DNA of 64,000 nt from Streptomyces sp. yr375 (GCF_900110755.1 NZ_FOFF01000010.1:124001-188000); one strand, 5' to 3'; shown: positions 24,160-38,071, counted from the first letter of the stretch. The notes: a model not told the origin generated them from the sequence alone. Made by a program: numbers and translations.

Positions 24160-25287
24160 TCAGTACGACTTGGGCAGGCCCAGGGTCTGGTGGGAGACGT
24201 AGTTGAGGATCATCTCCCTGCTGACGGGGGCTATTCGGGCCACCCGCGAGGCCGTGATCAGCCGGGCGATCCCGAACTCGCTCGTGAGGCCGTTGCCCCC
24301 GAGGGTCTGCACCGCCTGGTCGACCGCCCGCACACAGGCCTCCGCCGCCGCGTACTTCGCCATGTTGGCGGCCTCGCCCGCGCCCGTGTCGTCCCCCGCG
24401 TCGTACAGGTGGGCCGCCTTCTGCATCATCAGGCGGGCCAGTTCGAGTTCGATGTGGGCCTGGGCGAGGGGGTGTGCGATGGCCTGGTGGGCGCCTATCG
24501 GGGTGTTCCAGACGGTGCGTTCGCGCGCGTACGCGACCGCTTTCGCCAGGGCGTGCCGGCCCATGCCGATCGCGAACGCGGCCGTCATGATCCGCTCGGG
24601 GTTCAGGCCGGCGAAGAGCTGGAGCAGACCGGCGTCCTCGTCGCCGACGAGCGCCTCCGCCGGGAGCCTCACGTCGTCCAGGATCAGCTCGAACTGCTTC
24701 TCCGCGCCGTGCAGTTCCATGTCGATCTTGCGGTGGGTGAAGCCGGGGGTGTCGCGCGGGACGATGAAGAGGGAGGGCTTGAGACGGCCGGTGCGGGCGT
24801 CTGCCGTGCGGCCGACGATCAGGGTGGCGGCCGCGATGTCCACGCCGGAGACGAAGACCTTGCGGCCGGTGAGGAGCCAGTCGCCGCCGTCCTTGCGGGC
24901 CGTGGTGGTGATGCGGTGGCTGTTGGAGCCGGCGTCGGGCTCGGTGATGCCGAAGGCCATGAGGCGGGTGCCGGTGGCCAGGGCGGGGAGCCACTCCTGC
25001 TTCTGGCTTTCCGTGCCGAAGCGGGCGATGACCGTGCCGCAGATCGCCGGGGAGACGATCATCATGAGGAGGGGGGTGCCTGCGGCGCACAGCTCTTCGA
25101 GGATCAGGGAGAGTTCTGTGATGCCGGCGCCTCCTCCGCCGTATGCCTCTGGCAGGTTGGCCGCGATGTAGCCGAGGTTGGCGGCTTCTTGCCAGAGGGT
25201 CTGGGAGTCGTGCGGGTGGGTCTTGGCGAAGGAGTTGACCGCTTCTCGGAGTGCTTTGTGCTCGTCGGGTTCGATTTGGGGGGTCAT
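24160..25287 (-). CDS. Acyl-CoA dehydrogenase
   Basis: The 375-residue FAD enzyme starts at ATG 25287 behind AAAGGAG. It shows the usual acyl-CoA dehydrogenase order: helical N-domain, the FAD-binding signature MAFGITEPDAGSNSHRITTT at about 110-129, a beta domain (KVFVSGVDIAAATLIVGRT), and the C-terminal helical domain (AVQTLGGNGLTSEFGIARLI). The catalytic Glu is not obvious by eye. It probably oxidises a branched acyl-CoA such as isovaleryl-, citronellyl- or a related CoA, given the neighbours. The upstream frame extension to 25497 runs into the carboxylase gene and is rejected. Confidence 0.92.
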   Translation of the reverse strand: MTPQIEPDEHKALREAVNSFAKTHPHDSQTLWQEAANLGYIAANLPEAYGGGGAGITELSLILEELCAAGTPLLMMIVSPAICGTVIARFGTESQKQEWLPALATGTRLMAFGITEPDAGSNSHRITTTARKDGGDWLLTGRKVFVSGVDIAAATLIVGRTADARTGRLKPSLFIVPRDTPGFTHRKIDMELHGAEKQFELILDDVRLPAEALVGDEDAGLLQLFAGLNPERIMTAAFAIGMGRHALAKAVAYARERTVWNTPIGAHQAIAHPLAQAHIELELARLMMQKAAHLYDAGDDTGAGEAANMAKYAAAEACVRAVDQAVQTLGGNGLTSEFGIARLITASRVARIAPVSREMILNYVSHQTLGLPKSY

Positions 25288-25317
25288 GGTCGCTCCTTTG
25301 GCTGCGGGTTCGCTGTG

Positions 25318-25367
25318 GCTGGGCGCGCTCACGCGGCGGAGCCGCATATCGATACAGCCCCGCGCCC
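25318..25367. repeat. Streptomyces intergenic repeat (GCGGCGGAGCCGCATATCGA type)
   Basis: CGCGGCGGAGCCGCATATCG and the following CAGCCCCGCGCCCCT form an element I recognise from memory as very common between Streptomyces genes. It contains the hairpin GCGGCGGAGCCGC and abuts the stop codon of the biotin carboxylase gene. Confidence 0.55.
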
Positions 25368-27227
25368 CTAGGTTTCTTGCACCACCGCCAGCAATGCGTT
25401 GACCTGTACCTGTTGTCCCGGCTCCACTGCCAGGTGTGTCACCGTCCCTGCCGTCGGCGCTGAAATGACGTGTTGCATCTTCATCGCTTCCAGCCACACG
25501 AGCGGTTCGCCCTTTCCGACACTCGATCCGGTGATGAGGCCGGGTGCGAGCTTGACGACTGTGCCGGGCATCGGGGCCAGGAGGGAGCCGGGGGCGTGGT
25601 GGGGCTGTGGGGTGGGGAAGCGGGGCAGGGCGGTGAGGGTGGTGTTGTTGACGTGGACCTGGTCGCCGTAGCGGGAGATGTCGAAGCGGTGTCGTACGCC
25701 GGATATCTCCAGGACGACGAGGGCGGGGTCGGCGTGCACGACGTGGACGCCGTCGGCCGTCAGGCCGGTGCGTCCGTGCGTGTAGCTGACCTCGGTCGCG
25801 GTCTCCGCTCCCCCTGTCCCCACCCCGTACCGCTTCGTCTGCGGCTGGGACGGCAGGTTGCGCCAGCCGCCGAAGCGGGAAGCCGTGCCTGCCTGGGCCA
25901 GTGCGGCGGCCAGCGGGGCGTACGGGTCGGGGGGCGAGGTGGTCAGTTCGGGCAGGTGGCGGTCATAGAAGGCCGTGGTCATGCGGGCCGACGTGAACTG
26001 CTCGTGCCGCAGGGAGCGGACCAGGAGGTCTCGGTTGGTGGTCGGGCCGTGGACCGTGGCCCGCTCCAGGGCTCCCGCCAGCTTGCGCAGCGCCTCCGCG
26101 CGCGTGGGGGCGTGGGCGACGACCTTGGCGAGCATCGGGTCGTAGTGGACGCCGATCTCGTCGCCGCCCTCGTACCCGGTGTCCAGGCGGACGCCCGCCG
26201 GGACGGTCAGGCGGTGCAGGGTGCCGGTCTGCGGGGTCCAGTCGTGCGCCGGGTCCTCGGCGTAGAGGCGGGCCTCGACGGCGTGGCCACGCGCGCGTGG
26301 CGGTGCGGGGGACAGCCTCGCGCCCTCCGCGACGCGGATCTGCTCCGCCACCAGGTCGAGGCCGAAGACCGCCTCCGTGACGGGGTGTTCGACCTGGAGG
26401 CGGGTGTTCATCTCCAGGAAGTGCGCCCGGCCGCCGGCGACGAGGAACTCGACCGTGCCCGCGCCGACGTAGTCCACGGCCCGCGCGGCGCGTACGGCGA
26501 GCGCCGTCAGTTCCTCCTCCAGCGGCTCGGAGAGGCCGGGGGCCGGGGCCTCCTCGATCACCTTCTGGTGCCGCCGCTGGAGGGAGCAGTCGCGGGTGCC
26601 CAGTGCCCACACCGTGCCGTGCGTGTCGGCGAGGATCTGCACCTCGACGTGGCGGCCGTCGTCGATGTACGGCTCGACGAACACCTCGCCGTCGCCGAAG
26701 GCGCTCATGGCCTCGGCGCGGGCGCTCTCCAGGGCGGCGTCCAGCTCTGCCAGGCGGCGTACGACGCGCATGCCTCGGCCGCCGCCGCCCGCCGCCGCCT
26801 TCACCAGCACCGGAAGGTCGGATTCCGTCACGTCCCGCGCGGACAGGGGCGTCAGGCCCATCAGCTCCTTCGCGCGCGTCTTGGACGCCATGGCCTCGAT
26901 CGCGGCGGGCGGCGGGCCGATCCAGACCAGGCCCGCGGCCAGGACGGCGCGCGCGAAGTCGGCGTTCTCGGACAGGAAGCCGTAGCCGGGGTGGACGGCG
27001 TCCGCGCGCGCGGCGACGGCCGCCCTCACGACGAGGTCGGCGCGCAGGTAGGTGTCGGCGGGGGCCGCGCCCGGCAGTCGTACGGCCGTGTCGGCCACGC
27101 GCGCGTGGAGGGCGTTCTCGTCGGCGTCCGAGTGCACGGCGACCGTCCGGATTCCCAACTCACCGCAGGTGCGGAAGACGCGGCAGGCGATCTCGCCGCG
27201 GTTCGCCACCAGAACTGACGTAATCAT
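25368..27227 (-). CDS. Acyl-CoA carboxylase alpha subunit (biotin carboxylase + biotin carrier)
   Basis: The 619-residue subunit carries biotin carboxylase N-domain (SVLVANRGEIACRVFRTCGE), an ATP-grasp domain with the glycine-rich loop LVKAAAGGGGRGMRVVRR and the catalytic segment FLEMNTRLQVEHPVTEAVFG, a carboxylase C-domain, and a C-terminal biotinyl domain with EAMKMQH, Lys near residue 582. It carboxylates its own biotin using ATP and bicarbonate and hands CO2 to the partner at 27233-28849. The start is ATG 27227, 5 bases after the partner's stop. The architecture is that of MccA/LiuD/AtuF/AccA3 proteins. Confidence 0.95.
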   Translation of the reverse strand: MITSVLVANRGEIACRVFRTCGELGIRTVAVHSDADENALHARVADTAVRLPGAAPADTYLRADLVVRAAVAARADAVHPGYGFLSENADFARAVLAAGLVWIGPPPAAIEAMASKTRAKELMGLTPLSARDVTESDLPVLVKAAAGGGGRGMRVVRRLAELDAALESARAEAMSAFGDGEVFVEPYIDDGRHVEVQILADTHGTVWALGTRDCSLQRRHQKVIEEAPAPGLSEPLEEELTALAVRAARAVDYVGAGTVEFLVAGGRAHFLEMNTRLQVEHPVTEAVFGLDLVAEQIRVAEGARLSPAPPRARGHAVEARLYAEDPAHDWTPQTGTLHRLTVPAGVRLDTGYEGGDEIGVHYDPMLAKVVAHAPTRAEALRKLAGALERATVHGPTTNRDLLVRSLRHEQFTSARMTTAFYDRHLPELTTSPPDPYAPLAAALAQAGTASRFGGWRNLPSQPQTKRYGVGTGGAETATEVSYTHGRTGLTADGVHVVHADPALVVLEISGVRHRFDISRYGDQVHVNNTTLTALPRFPTPQPHHAPGSLLAPMPGTVVKLAPGLITGSSVGKGEPLVWLEAMKMQHVISAPTAGTVTHLAVEPGQQVQVNALLAVVQET

Positions 27228-27232
27228 GACCC

Positions 27233-28849
27233 TCACATCCGGAAGACGCCGAAGCCGCCGCGCGCACCCTCGTACGGCGCCGTGTGGATGGCCGACAGGC
27301 ACAGCCCGAGGACCGTGCGGGTGTCGCGCGGGTCGATGACGCCGTCGTCGTAGAGCCGCCCCGACAGGAACATCGGCAGCGACTCCGACTCGATCTGCTG
27401 CTCGACCATGGCGCGCAGCGCGGCGTCGGCGTCCTCGTCGTAGGGCAGGCCCTTGGCCGTCGCCGACTGCCGGGCGACGATCGAGAGGACGCCGGCGAGC
27501 TGCTGCGGGCCCATGACGGCCGACTTGGCGCTCGGCCACGCGAAGAGGAAACGGGGGTCGTAGGCGCGCCCGCACATGCCGTAGTGGCCCGCGCCGTACG
27601 ACGCGCCCATGAGGACGGAGAGGTGGGGGACCTTCGAGTTGGCGACCGCGTTGATCATCATCGCGCCGTGCTTGATGATGCCGCCCTGCTCGTACTCCCG
27701 GCCGACCATGTAGCCGGTGGTGTTGTGCAGGAAGAGCAGCGGGATGTCGCGCTGGTTGGCGAGTTGGATGAACTGGGCGGCCTTCTGGGACTCCTGGCTG
27801 AACAGCACGCCCTGGGCGTTGGCCAGCACGCCCAGGGGATAGCCGTGCAGGGTCGCCCAGCCGGTGACGAGGCTCGTCCCGTAGAGGGGCTTGAACTCGT
27901 CGAAGTCGGAGGCGTCGACGATCCGGGCGATCACCTCGCGCGGGTCGAAGGGGGTGCGCAGATCGCCCGGGACGATCCCTAGGAGCTCGTCCTCGTCATA
28001 CCTGGGAGGGATGGCCGGGCCGGGATCCGCGTACGCCTTGCGGTGGTTGAGGCGGGCCACCACGCGGCGGGTCTGGCGCAGCGCGTCCCGCTCGTCGACG
28101 GCGAAGTGGTCGGCGAGACCCGACACGCGCGCGTGCATCTCCGCGCCGCCCAGGGACTCGTCGTCGCTCTCCTCCCCGGTGGCCATCTTGACGAGCGGCG
28201 GGCCGCCGAGGAACACCTTCGCCCGCTCCTTGACCATGATCACGTGGTCGGACATGCCGGGGATGTACGCGCCCCCGGCGGTCGAGTTCCCGAAGACGAC
28301 GGCGATGGTCGGGATCCCTGCGGCGGACAGCCGCGTCAGGTCGCGGAAGACGGCCCCGCCCGGGACGAAGATCTCCTTCTGCGACGGCAGGTCGGCCCCG
28401 CCGGACTCCACCAGGCTGATGCAGGGCAGCCGGTTGGCGAGGGCGATGTCGTTGGCGCGCAGGGCCTTCTTCAGGGACCACGGGTTGCTGGCGCCGCCGC
28501 GCACGGTCGGATCGTTGGCCGTGATCAGACACTCCACGCCCTCGACCACCCCGATCCCGGTCACGAGCGACGCGCCGACCGCGTACTCGCTCCCCCAGCC
28601 GGCCAGCGGCGACAGCTCCAGGAAGGGTGTGTCGGGGTCGAGGAGCAGTTCGACGCGCTCGCGCGCGAGGAGCTTGCCGCGTGCGCGGTGCCGGGCGACG
28701 TACTTCTCGCCGCCGCCCGCCAGCGCCTTCGCGTGCTCGGCGGCCAGGTCGTCGAGCTTGGCGAGCATCGCCTCACGGTGCGCGAGGTAGGCGCGGTGGT
28801 CGGGGTGGTCGGGGCCGGTCGTGTCCAGCGCCGACGGCAGGACGGTCAC
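27233..28849 (-). CDS. Acyl-CoA carboxyltransferase beta subunit (MccB/AtuC-like)
   Basis: The 538-residue subunit transfers CO2 from biotin to an acyl-CoA. It has the carboxyltransferase N-half ([40 protein letters not shown]) and C-half ([60 protein letters not shown]). The length and [15 protein letters not shown] motif are typical of 3-methylcrotonyl- or geranyl-CoA carboxylase beta subunits rather than AccB/PccB. The start is GTG 28849, overlapping the stop of the AtuA-like gene (GTGA), so translation is coupled. Confidence 0.94.
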   Translation of the reverse strand: MTVLPSALDTTGPDHPDHRAYLAHREAMLAKLDDLAAEHAKALAGGGEKYVARHRARGKLLARERVELLLDPDTPFLELSPLAGWGSEYAVGASLVTGIGVVEGVECLITANDPTVRGGASNPWSLKKALRANDIALANRLPCISLVESGGADLPSQKEIFVPGGAVFRDLTRLSAAGIPTIAVVFGNSTAGGAYIPGMSDHVIMVKERAKVFLGGPPLVKMATGEESDDESLGGAEMHARVSGLADHFAVDERDALRQTRRVVARLNHRKAYADPGPAIPPRYDEDELLGIVPGDLRTPFDPREVIARIVDASDFDEFKPLYGTSLVTGWATLHGYPLGVLANAQGVLFSQESQKAAQFIQLANQRDIPLLFLHNTTGYMVGREYEQGGIIKHGAMMINAVANSKVPHLSVLMGASYGAGHYGMCGRAYDPRFLFAWPSAKSAVMGPQQLAGVLSIVARQSATAKGLPYDEDADAALRAMVEQQIESESLPMFLSGRLYDDGVIDPRDTRTVLGLCLSAIHTAPYEGARGGFGVFRM

Positions 28850-30564
28850 AGGAGGGCCTCCGGAATGTCCAGGTGACGGGAGCGCAGCCATTCGCCGAGC
28901 GCCTTGGCCTGCGGGTCGAAGCGGGCCTGCGAGGCGACGCCGGCGCCGAGGATGCCCTCGACGACGAAGTTCAGGGCGCGCAGGTGCGGCAGTACATGCC
29001 GGGTGACCGTCAACTCGCGGGTTTCCGGGAGCAGTTCGCGGAAGCGGTCGACGGTGAGCGTGTGGGCCAGCCAGCGCCACGCCTCGTCCGTGCGCACCCA
29101 CACCCCGACGTTGGCGTCCCCGCCCTTGTCGCCGCTGCGGGCACCGGCGACGAGTCCGAGGGGGGCACGCCGCACGGGCCGCTCGTCGGAGAAGAGGTCC
29201 GGCAAGGGGTCGGGAAGCGGGGGGTCCGGTACGGCGTCGAGTACGCGGGTGTCGGTGGCCGGGGGCACGGGGATGCGGCGCCCGTCGGTGAGGACGGCCA
29301 CGTGCGCGACCTCGTCCCGGGGGACGGACCCGGCCTCGAAGATGCCGTACGGGGAGCCCTTGCCGGGTGGGGCGAGGACGTGGAAGCCGGGGTAGCTCGC
29401 GAGGGCCAGCTCGATCGCCGCGCCGCTCAACACCCGCCCGACGGCGGCCTGTTCGGGGTCGCGGACGACGAGCCGGAGTAACGCGCTCGCGGTCTCCTCG
29501 GTGTCGGCGTCGGGCCGGTCGGTGCGGACCAACTCCCAGCGGGCGTCGGCGACTTCACCGACCGCCGTCGCCAACTGCTTGCGCACGAGCGCCGCCTTGG
29601 CCTCGATGTCGAGGCCGGTGAGCACGAAGACGACCTCGTTGCGGTAGCCGCCGAGGCGGGTGCGGCCGACCTTGAGGGTCGGCGGCGGGGGCTCGCCGCG
29701 CACACCGTGGATCCGTACCCGGTCCGGCCCTTCGTCGTCCTGGGTGAGCCGTACGGTGTCCAGGCGGGCGGTGACGTCGGGTCCCGCGTACCGGGCCGGG
29801 CCGGTCTCGTACAGGAGTTGGGCGGTCACCGTGCCGACGTCGACGAAGCCGCCGGTGCCGGGGTGCTTGGTGATGACGCTGCTGCCGTCCTCGTGCAGCT
29901 CGGCGATCGGGAAGCCGGGGTGGCGCACGTCCCGGCCCTTGAACCAGGCGTAGTTGCCGCCGGTGGCCTGCGTCCCGCACTCCAGGACGTGCCCGGCGAC
30001 GACCGCGCCCGCGAGCCGGTCGTAGTCCTTCGACCCCCAGCCGAAGTGGGCGGCGGCGGGCCCGGTGACCAGGGCCGCGTCCGTCACCCGCCCGGTGACG
30101 ACGACGTCCGCGCCCGCCCGCAGACACGCGGCGATGCCGAAGCCGCCGAGGTAGGCGTGCGCGGTGAGACTCCCGGGGTGACGGTGCGTCAGGTCGTCGC
30201 CCTCGACGTGGGCGACGCGTACCGGGATGCCGAGGCGGTCCGCCAACCGCCGTACGGCGTCGGCGAGTCCGGCCGGGTTCAGGCCGCCGGCGTTGGCGAC
30301 GATGCGCACCCGGCGGTCGTGGGCGAGGCCGAGGCACTCCTCCAACTGGCCCAGGAACGTGCGGGCGTAGCCGGCGGCCGGGTCCTTGAGCCGGTCCCGG
30401 CCCAGGATGAGCATCGTCAGCTCGGCGAGGTAGTCGCCGGTGAGGATGTCGAGTCGGCCGCCGGGGCCGCCGCTTGGTCCGCCGCCGGTGAGCATCTCGC
30501 GCATCGCGTCGAAACGGTCGCCGTAGAAGCCGGAGGCGTTGCCGATGCGCAGCGCCCGCGTCAC
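28846..30564 (-). CDS. AtuA-like protein (DUF1446, acyclic terpene utilisation family)
   Basis: The 572-residue cytoplasmic protein starts at GTG 30564 ([20 protein letters not shown]). The DUF1446 core is recognisable by [50 protein letters not shown] and [22 protein letters not shown]-terminal ferredoxin-like AtuA add-on domain follows ([20 protein letters not shown]). AtuA is required for growth on citronellol in Pseudomonas but its reaction is still unclear; homologues accompany acyl-CoA carboxylases in many actinobacteria. It overlaps its neighbours on both sides by 4 bases, making this a tightly coupled operon. Confidence 0.9.
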   Translation of the reverse strand: MTRALRIGNASGFYGDRFDAMREMLTGGGPSGGPGGRLDILTGDYLAELTMLILGRDRLKDPAAGYARTFLGQLEECLGLAHDRRVRIVANAGGLNPAGLADAVRRLADRLGIPVRVAHVEGDDLTHRHPGSLTAHAYLGGFGIAACLRAGADVVVTGRVTDAALVTGPAAAHFGWGSKDYDRLAGAVVAGHVLECGTQATGGNYAWFKGRDVRHPGFPIAELHEDGSSVITKHPGTGGFVDVGTVTAQLLYETGPARYAGPDVTARLDTVRLTQDDEGPDRVRIHGVRGEPPPPTLKVGRTRLGGYRNEVVFVLTGLDIEAKAALVRKQLATAVGEVADARWELVRTDRPDADTEETASALLRLVVRDPEQAAVGRVLSGAAIELALASYPGFHVLAPPGKGSPYGIFEAGSVPRDEVAHVAVLTDGRRIPVPPATDTRVLDAVPDPPLPDPLPDLFSDERPVRRAPLGLVAGARSGDKGGDANVGVWVRTDEAWRWLAHTLTVDRFRELLPETRELTVTRHVLPHLRALNFVVEGILGAGVASQARFDPQAKALGEWLRSRHLDIPEALL

Positions 30565-31376
30565 TCCGCCGCCCCCTCGGGCGCGTCCCCCTTGTCTGTG
30601 GGTGCGCGGCCCTCGCCGGGCGGGCCCGCGAACGCCTGGGCGACGTCCAGCCAGCGGTCCGCGTCCGGGCCCACGGCGGTCAGGGCGAGGTCGGCGCGGT
30701 GGGCGCGCTGGGTGATCAGGCGGCAGAAGTCGAGCGCCGGGCCGGTGACACGGTCGTCGGCGTCCTCGGGGCCGTACGTCCACAACTCGCCGGACGGGCC
30801 GGTGAGTTCGACGCGGAACTCCTCGAACGGCACGGGCAGTCCGTGCATGCCGAGGGCGAAGTCGCGGGTGCGGACGCCGAGATGGACGATGTGCCGCAGG
30901 CGGTCGGTGGGGGTGCGGACGACGCCGAGCGCGTCGGCGATGTCCAGGCCGTGCGCCCAGGTCTCCATGAGGCGGGCGGTGGCCATGGAGGTGACGGACA
31001 TGGGCGGGCCGTACCAGGGGAAACGCGCCCCCGTCCGGGCCGCGCGCAGAGCGCCCTGGAGGGCCTCGCGGTCGGACCGCCAGTCCGCGAGCAACTGCGC
31101 GGACGGCTTCCCGGCGCCCTCCTCGGCAGCGCCGTCCACGAAGTCCCCGGGCGCGGTCAGCGCCTTCTCGACCTCACGGGAGAAGGCGTCCTGATCGGTC
31201 ACGGCCAGCACGGAGGAACGGTCGGTCCAGGCGAGGTGGGCGATCTGGTGAGCGACGGTCCAGCCGGGGGCGGGGGTCGGCAGCGCCCACTGCTCGGGCC
31301 CCAACTCGGCCACCAGCCGGTCGAGTTCGGCGCTTTCGGCACGGAGGTCGTCGAGTACGGGGGTGGGGTCGGCCAT
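30561..31376 (-). CDS. TIGR03084-family protein (mycothiol-dependent enzyme fold)
   Basis: The 271-residue protein starts at ATG 31376 (MADPTPVLDDLRAESAELDR); ATG 31385 is an alternative. It has the DinB/maleylpyruvate isomerase-type N-terminal helical bundle with metal-binding residues in APGWTVAHQIAHLAWTDR and TARLMETWAHGLDIADALGV, and a C-terminal SCP2-like region. The family is actinobacterial and is assumed to use mycothiol, but no reaction is established. It is the first gene of the carboxylase operon, just downstream of the palindrome at 31410-31421. Confidence 0.87.
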   Translation of the reverse strand: MADPTPVLDDLRAESAELDRLVAELGPEQWALPTPAPGWTVAHQIAHLAWTDRSSVLAVTDQDAFSREVEKALTAPGDFVDGAAEEGAGKPSAQLLADWRSDREALQGALRAARTGARFPWYGPPMSVTSMATARLMETWAHGLDIADALGVVRTPTDRLRHIVHLGVRTRDFALGMHGLPVPFEEFRVELTGPSGELWTYGPEDADDRVTGPALDFCRLITQRAHRADLALTAVGPDADRWLDVAQAFAGPPGEGRAPTDKGDAPEGAAE

Positions 31377-31409
31377 GGGGTGGAGCATGGCAGCGGGACA
31401 GAAAACAAT

Positions 31410-31421
31410 CAAGCATGCTTG
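31410..31421. promoter_or_regulatory. Perfect palindrome CAAGCATGCTTG, probable TetR operator
   Basis: The 12-bp perfect palindrome CAAGCATGCTTG lies 34-45 bases upstream of ATG 31376, in an AT-rich patch (flanks AACAAT and TTATTG are roughly symmetric). This is where a repressor of the operon would bind, and the operon ends with a TetR gene. Confidence 0.7.
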
Positions 31422-31494
31422 TTATTGATTTGCGCGGGCCGAAGCCCCGCTGAAGCCCCCCTCGGACCTTCCTAAGCCCCCCCTCGGGCCTTCC

Positions 31495-32451
31495 TCAGGC
31501 CTCCGGGAGCGTCGCCTTGTCCCGTCGCCGTCCCACCTGGGTCCGTACCGCCCCCATGCTCGCCACGATGACCAGCGCGATGGCCGCCGCCTGGAGGGTG
31601 GAGAGGGCCTGGCCGAGGATGAGGAAGCCGGCGGTGGCCGCGATCGCGGGTTCCAGGCTCATCAGGATCGCGAAGGTGGAGGCGGGCAGGCGGCGCAGGG
31701 CGAGGAGTTCGAGGGTGTAGGGCAGGACCGAGGAGAGGACGGCCACCGCCGCGCCGAGGCCCAGCGCCACCGGGTCGAGCAGCTTCGTGCCCGCCTCGGC
31801 GATCCCCAGCGGCAGGAACAGCAGCGCGCCCACCGCCATCGCCAGCGCCAGCCCGTCCGCCTGCGGGAAGCGGCGGCCGGTACGGGCGCTGAAGACGATG
31901 TACGCCGCCCACATCGCACCCGCGCCCAGCGCGAACGCGACGCCCACGAGGTCGAGTTCACCGAAGCCACCGCCGCCGCCATCGCCCTCGCCGCCCCCTG
32001 CCCCGCTGAGCAGGAAGATGCCGGCGAGGGCGAGTCCGGCCCAGACCAGGTTGAGTGCGCGGCGCGAGGCGACGACCGACAGGGCGAGGGGGCCGAGCAC
32101 CTCCAGGGTGACGGCCAGGCCCAGCGGGATGCGGTCCACCGCCTGGTAGAACAGGCCGTTCATGGCGGCCAGCGTCACGCCGAAGACGACGACCGTGCCC
32201 CAGTCCGCGCGCGAGTGACCGCGCAGGCGCGGCCGGCAGACGGCCATCAGCACCAGCGCCGCCACCAGCAGCCGCAGCGCCACCACGCCCAGCGCGCCCA
32301 CCCTCGGCATCAGCGTCACCGCCAGCGCCGCGCCGAACTGCACCGAGACCCCACCGGCGAGCACCAGGCCGACCGGGCCGAACGCGCCGAAACGGCCCGG
32401 AGCGGGAGCCGAGACCTGCGGTGCGGTGGCGGCTGTGTCGAGGGTGGTCAC
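31495..32451 (-). CDS. EamA/RhtA-family metabolite exporter
   Basis: The 318-residue inner-membrane protein (GTG start 32451) has about 10 hydrophobic helices in two EamA repeats (LVLAGGVSVQFGAALAVTLM, LVWAGLALAGIFLLSGAG, then AMWAAYIVFSARTGR, and the second-repeat motif VLSSVLPYTLELLALRRLPA). This VLPYTLELLALRRLP signature is typical of RhtA-like homoserine/threonine exporters. A central Gly-rich loop (GGGEGDGGGGGFGE) separates the halves. It is controlled in all likelihood by a repressor acting on the palindrome at 32500-32521. Its substrate is not certain. Confidence 0.9.
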   Translation of the reverse strand: MTTLDTAATAPQVSAPAPGRFGAFGPVGLVLAGGVSVQFGAALAVTLMPRVGALGVVALRLLVAALVLMAVCRPRLRGHSRADWGTVVVFGVTLAAMNGLFYQAVDRIPLGLAVTLEVLGPLALSVVASRRALNLVWAGLALAGIFLLSGAGGGEGDGGGGGFGELDLVGVAFALGAGAMWAAYIVFSARTGRRFPQADGLALAMAVGALLFLPLGIAEAGTKLLDPVALGLGAAVAVLSSVLPYTLELLALRRLPASTFAILMSLEPAIAATAGFLILGQALSTLQAAAIALVIVASMGAVRTQVGRRRDKATLPEA

Positions 32452-32499
32452 GGGCGGTCCAGGTGCTCGGGTTTCGACTTCGGCGCGTTCATCTTGATG

Positions 32500-32521
32500 T
32501 ACTAACCAGTCCAGGTTAGTA
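32500..32521. promoter_or_regulatory. Inverted repeat TACTAACC-N6-GGTTAGTA, operator of the EamA gene
   Basis: TACTAACC (32500-32507) and GGTTAGTA (32514-32521) are perfect 8-bp inverted arms around AGTCCA. The site lies 49-70 bases upstream of the EamA start, in the promoter zone, and is the most AT-rich part of the gap. Confidence 0.75.
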
Positions 32522-32604
32522 GACCTCGTCAGGTGTGTGAACTCATCTAGCCTCTGTCTTGAGCCGTGAGACGGCTTGGGGCTGCTTGAGATGGCTCGAG
32601 ACGG

Positions 32605-33729
32605 CTACCTGCGCGCCATGTACAGGTCCAGCGCCCTGTGCAGCAGCTTGTTGAGCGGGAAGTCCCACTCGCCCAGGTACTCCACCGCCTCGCCGCCCGT
32701 ACCCACCTTGAAGCGGAGCAGGCCGAGCAGGTGGTTGGACTCCTCCAGGGTGTCGGTGATGCCGCGCAGGTCGTAGACGGCCGCGCCCAGCTCGTGGGCG
32801 TCGGCCATCATGCGCCACTGCATGGCGTTGTTGGGCTGGACCTCGCGCTTACGGCCGGTGGAAGCGCCGTACGAGTACCAGACGTGCTCCCCGACGGTCA
32901 GCATGGTGGCCGCCGCGAGCACCTCGCCGTCGTGATGGGCGAGGTAGAGCCGCATGCGGTCGGGGTGTTCGTCGTTCAGGGCGTTCCACATCCGCTGGAA
33001 GTAGGGCAGCGGGCGCGGGAGGAAACGGTCCCGCTCGGCGGTCTCGGTGTAGAGCGTGTAGAAGGCCGCCAGGTCCTCGTAGCCGCCCCGGACGACCTTC
33101 ACGCCCGCCTTCTCCGCCTTCTTGATGTTGCGCCGCCACTGCTGGTTGAGGCACCCGTGGACCTCCTCCAGGGTCCGTCCGGCGAACGGGATCTGGAAGA
33201 CGTACCGGGGCTGACCGGCCGCGAAGCCGTCCTCGCCGCCCGGCTCGGTCTGCTCCCAGCCGGCCCGGCGCAGCCGGTCGGCGATGTCGAAGGCGCGCGG
33301 CTCGTACGCACTCGCCTCGGCGTCCCGCAGCCGCCGGGCGCCCGGGTCGGCGATGGCCGCCTTGACGGCGTCGGCGCTCCAGCGTCGTACGACGACGGGC
33401 GGGCCCATCTTCACCGAGAACGCGCCCCGCGCCTTCAGGTGCGCGAGCATCGGCGTCAGCCAGCGCTCCACCAGGTCGGGCGCGTGCCAGTCGAGGACCG
33501 GTCCCTCGGGCAGGTAGGCCAGGTACTTCTTCAGCTTCGGCAGCGGCCGCAGCAGCACCAGCCCCACCCCGGCGAGCCGGCCCTCCTCGTCGAACCAGCC
33601 CAGGCTCTCCGCCCGCCAGTCCGGCTTCACGTCGCCCCACGAGGGGATCTGCATATGGCTGGCGGACGGGCGGGCCGCGACGAACGCCAGATGCTCGGCA
33701 CGGCTGATGGACTGGACACGCACACTCAT
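32605..33729 (-). CDS. FemX/FemAB-like peptidyltransferase
   Basis: The 374-residue protein has two tandem GNAT-like folds of the FemABX family (HLAFVAARPSASHMQIPSWG, VHGCLNQQWRRNIKKAEKAG, then TMLTVGEHVWYSYGASTGRK and PNNAMQWRMMADAHELGAAV). FemX enzymes add the first glycine from Gly-tRNA to the lysine or diaminopimelate side chain of lipid II. The C-terminal DTLEESNHLLGLLRFKVGTG is the FemX hallmark. Streptomyces have a main femX elsewhere (vanK/femX region), so this is a paralogue of uncertain substrate. The start is ATG 33729 behind GAGGAGC. Confidence 0.9.
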   Translation of the reverse strand: MSVRVQSISRAEHLAFVAARPSASHMQIPSWGDVKPDWRAESLGWFDEEGRLAGVGLVLLRPLPKLKKYLAYLPEGPVLDWHAPDLVERWLTPMLAHLKARGAFSVKMGPPVVVRRWSADAVKAAIADPGARRLRDAEASAYEPRAFDIADRLRRAGWEQTEPGGEDGFAAGQPRYVFQIPFAGRTLEEVHGCLNQQWRRNIKKAEKAGVKVVRGGYEDLAAFYTLYTETAERDRFLPRPLPYFQRMWNALNDEHPDRMRLYLAHHDGEVLAAATMLTVGEHVWYSYGASTGRKREVQPNNAMQWRMMADAHELGAAVYDLRGITDTLEESNHLLGLLRFKVGTGGEAVEYLGEWDFPLNKLLHRALDLYMARR

Positions 33730-33762
33730 GCGCGGGCTCCTCGAACGGTCGGAAGGTCGAAT

Positions 33763-33821
33763 GGAGGAATGAGAGGAATGAAAAGGAATGAAGGGGGATG
33801 GGGCTACGGGTGTCACGGGTG

Positions 33822-33833
<12 letters not shown>
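33763..33833. repeat. Short tandem repeats around the FemX 5' end and Fe-S gene 3' end
   Basis: GAGGAATGA is repeated at 33764-33780 and again, decayed, to about 33791. ACGGGTGTC is tandemly repeated from 33807 to 33830, reaching the last codons of the dehydrogenase gene at 33822. They resemble slippage products. Confidence 0.5.
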
Positions 33834-38071
<4,238 letters not shown>

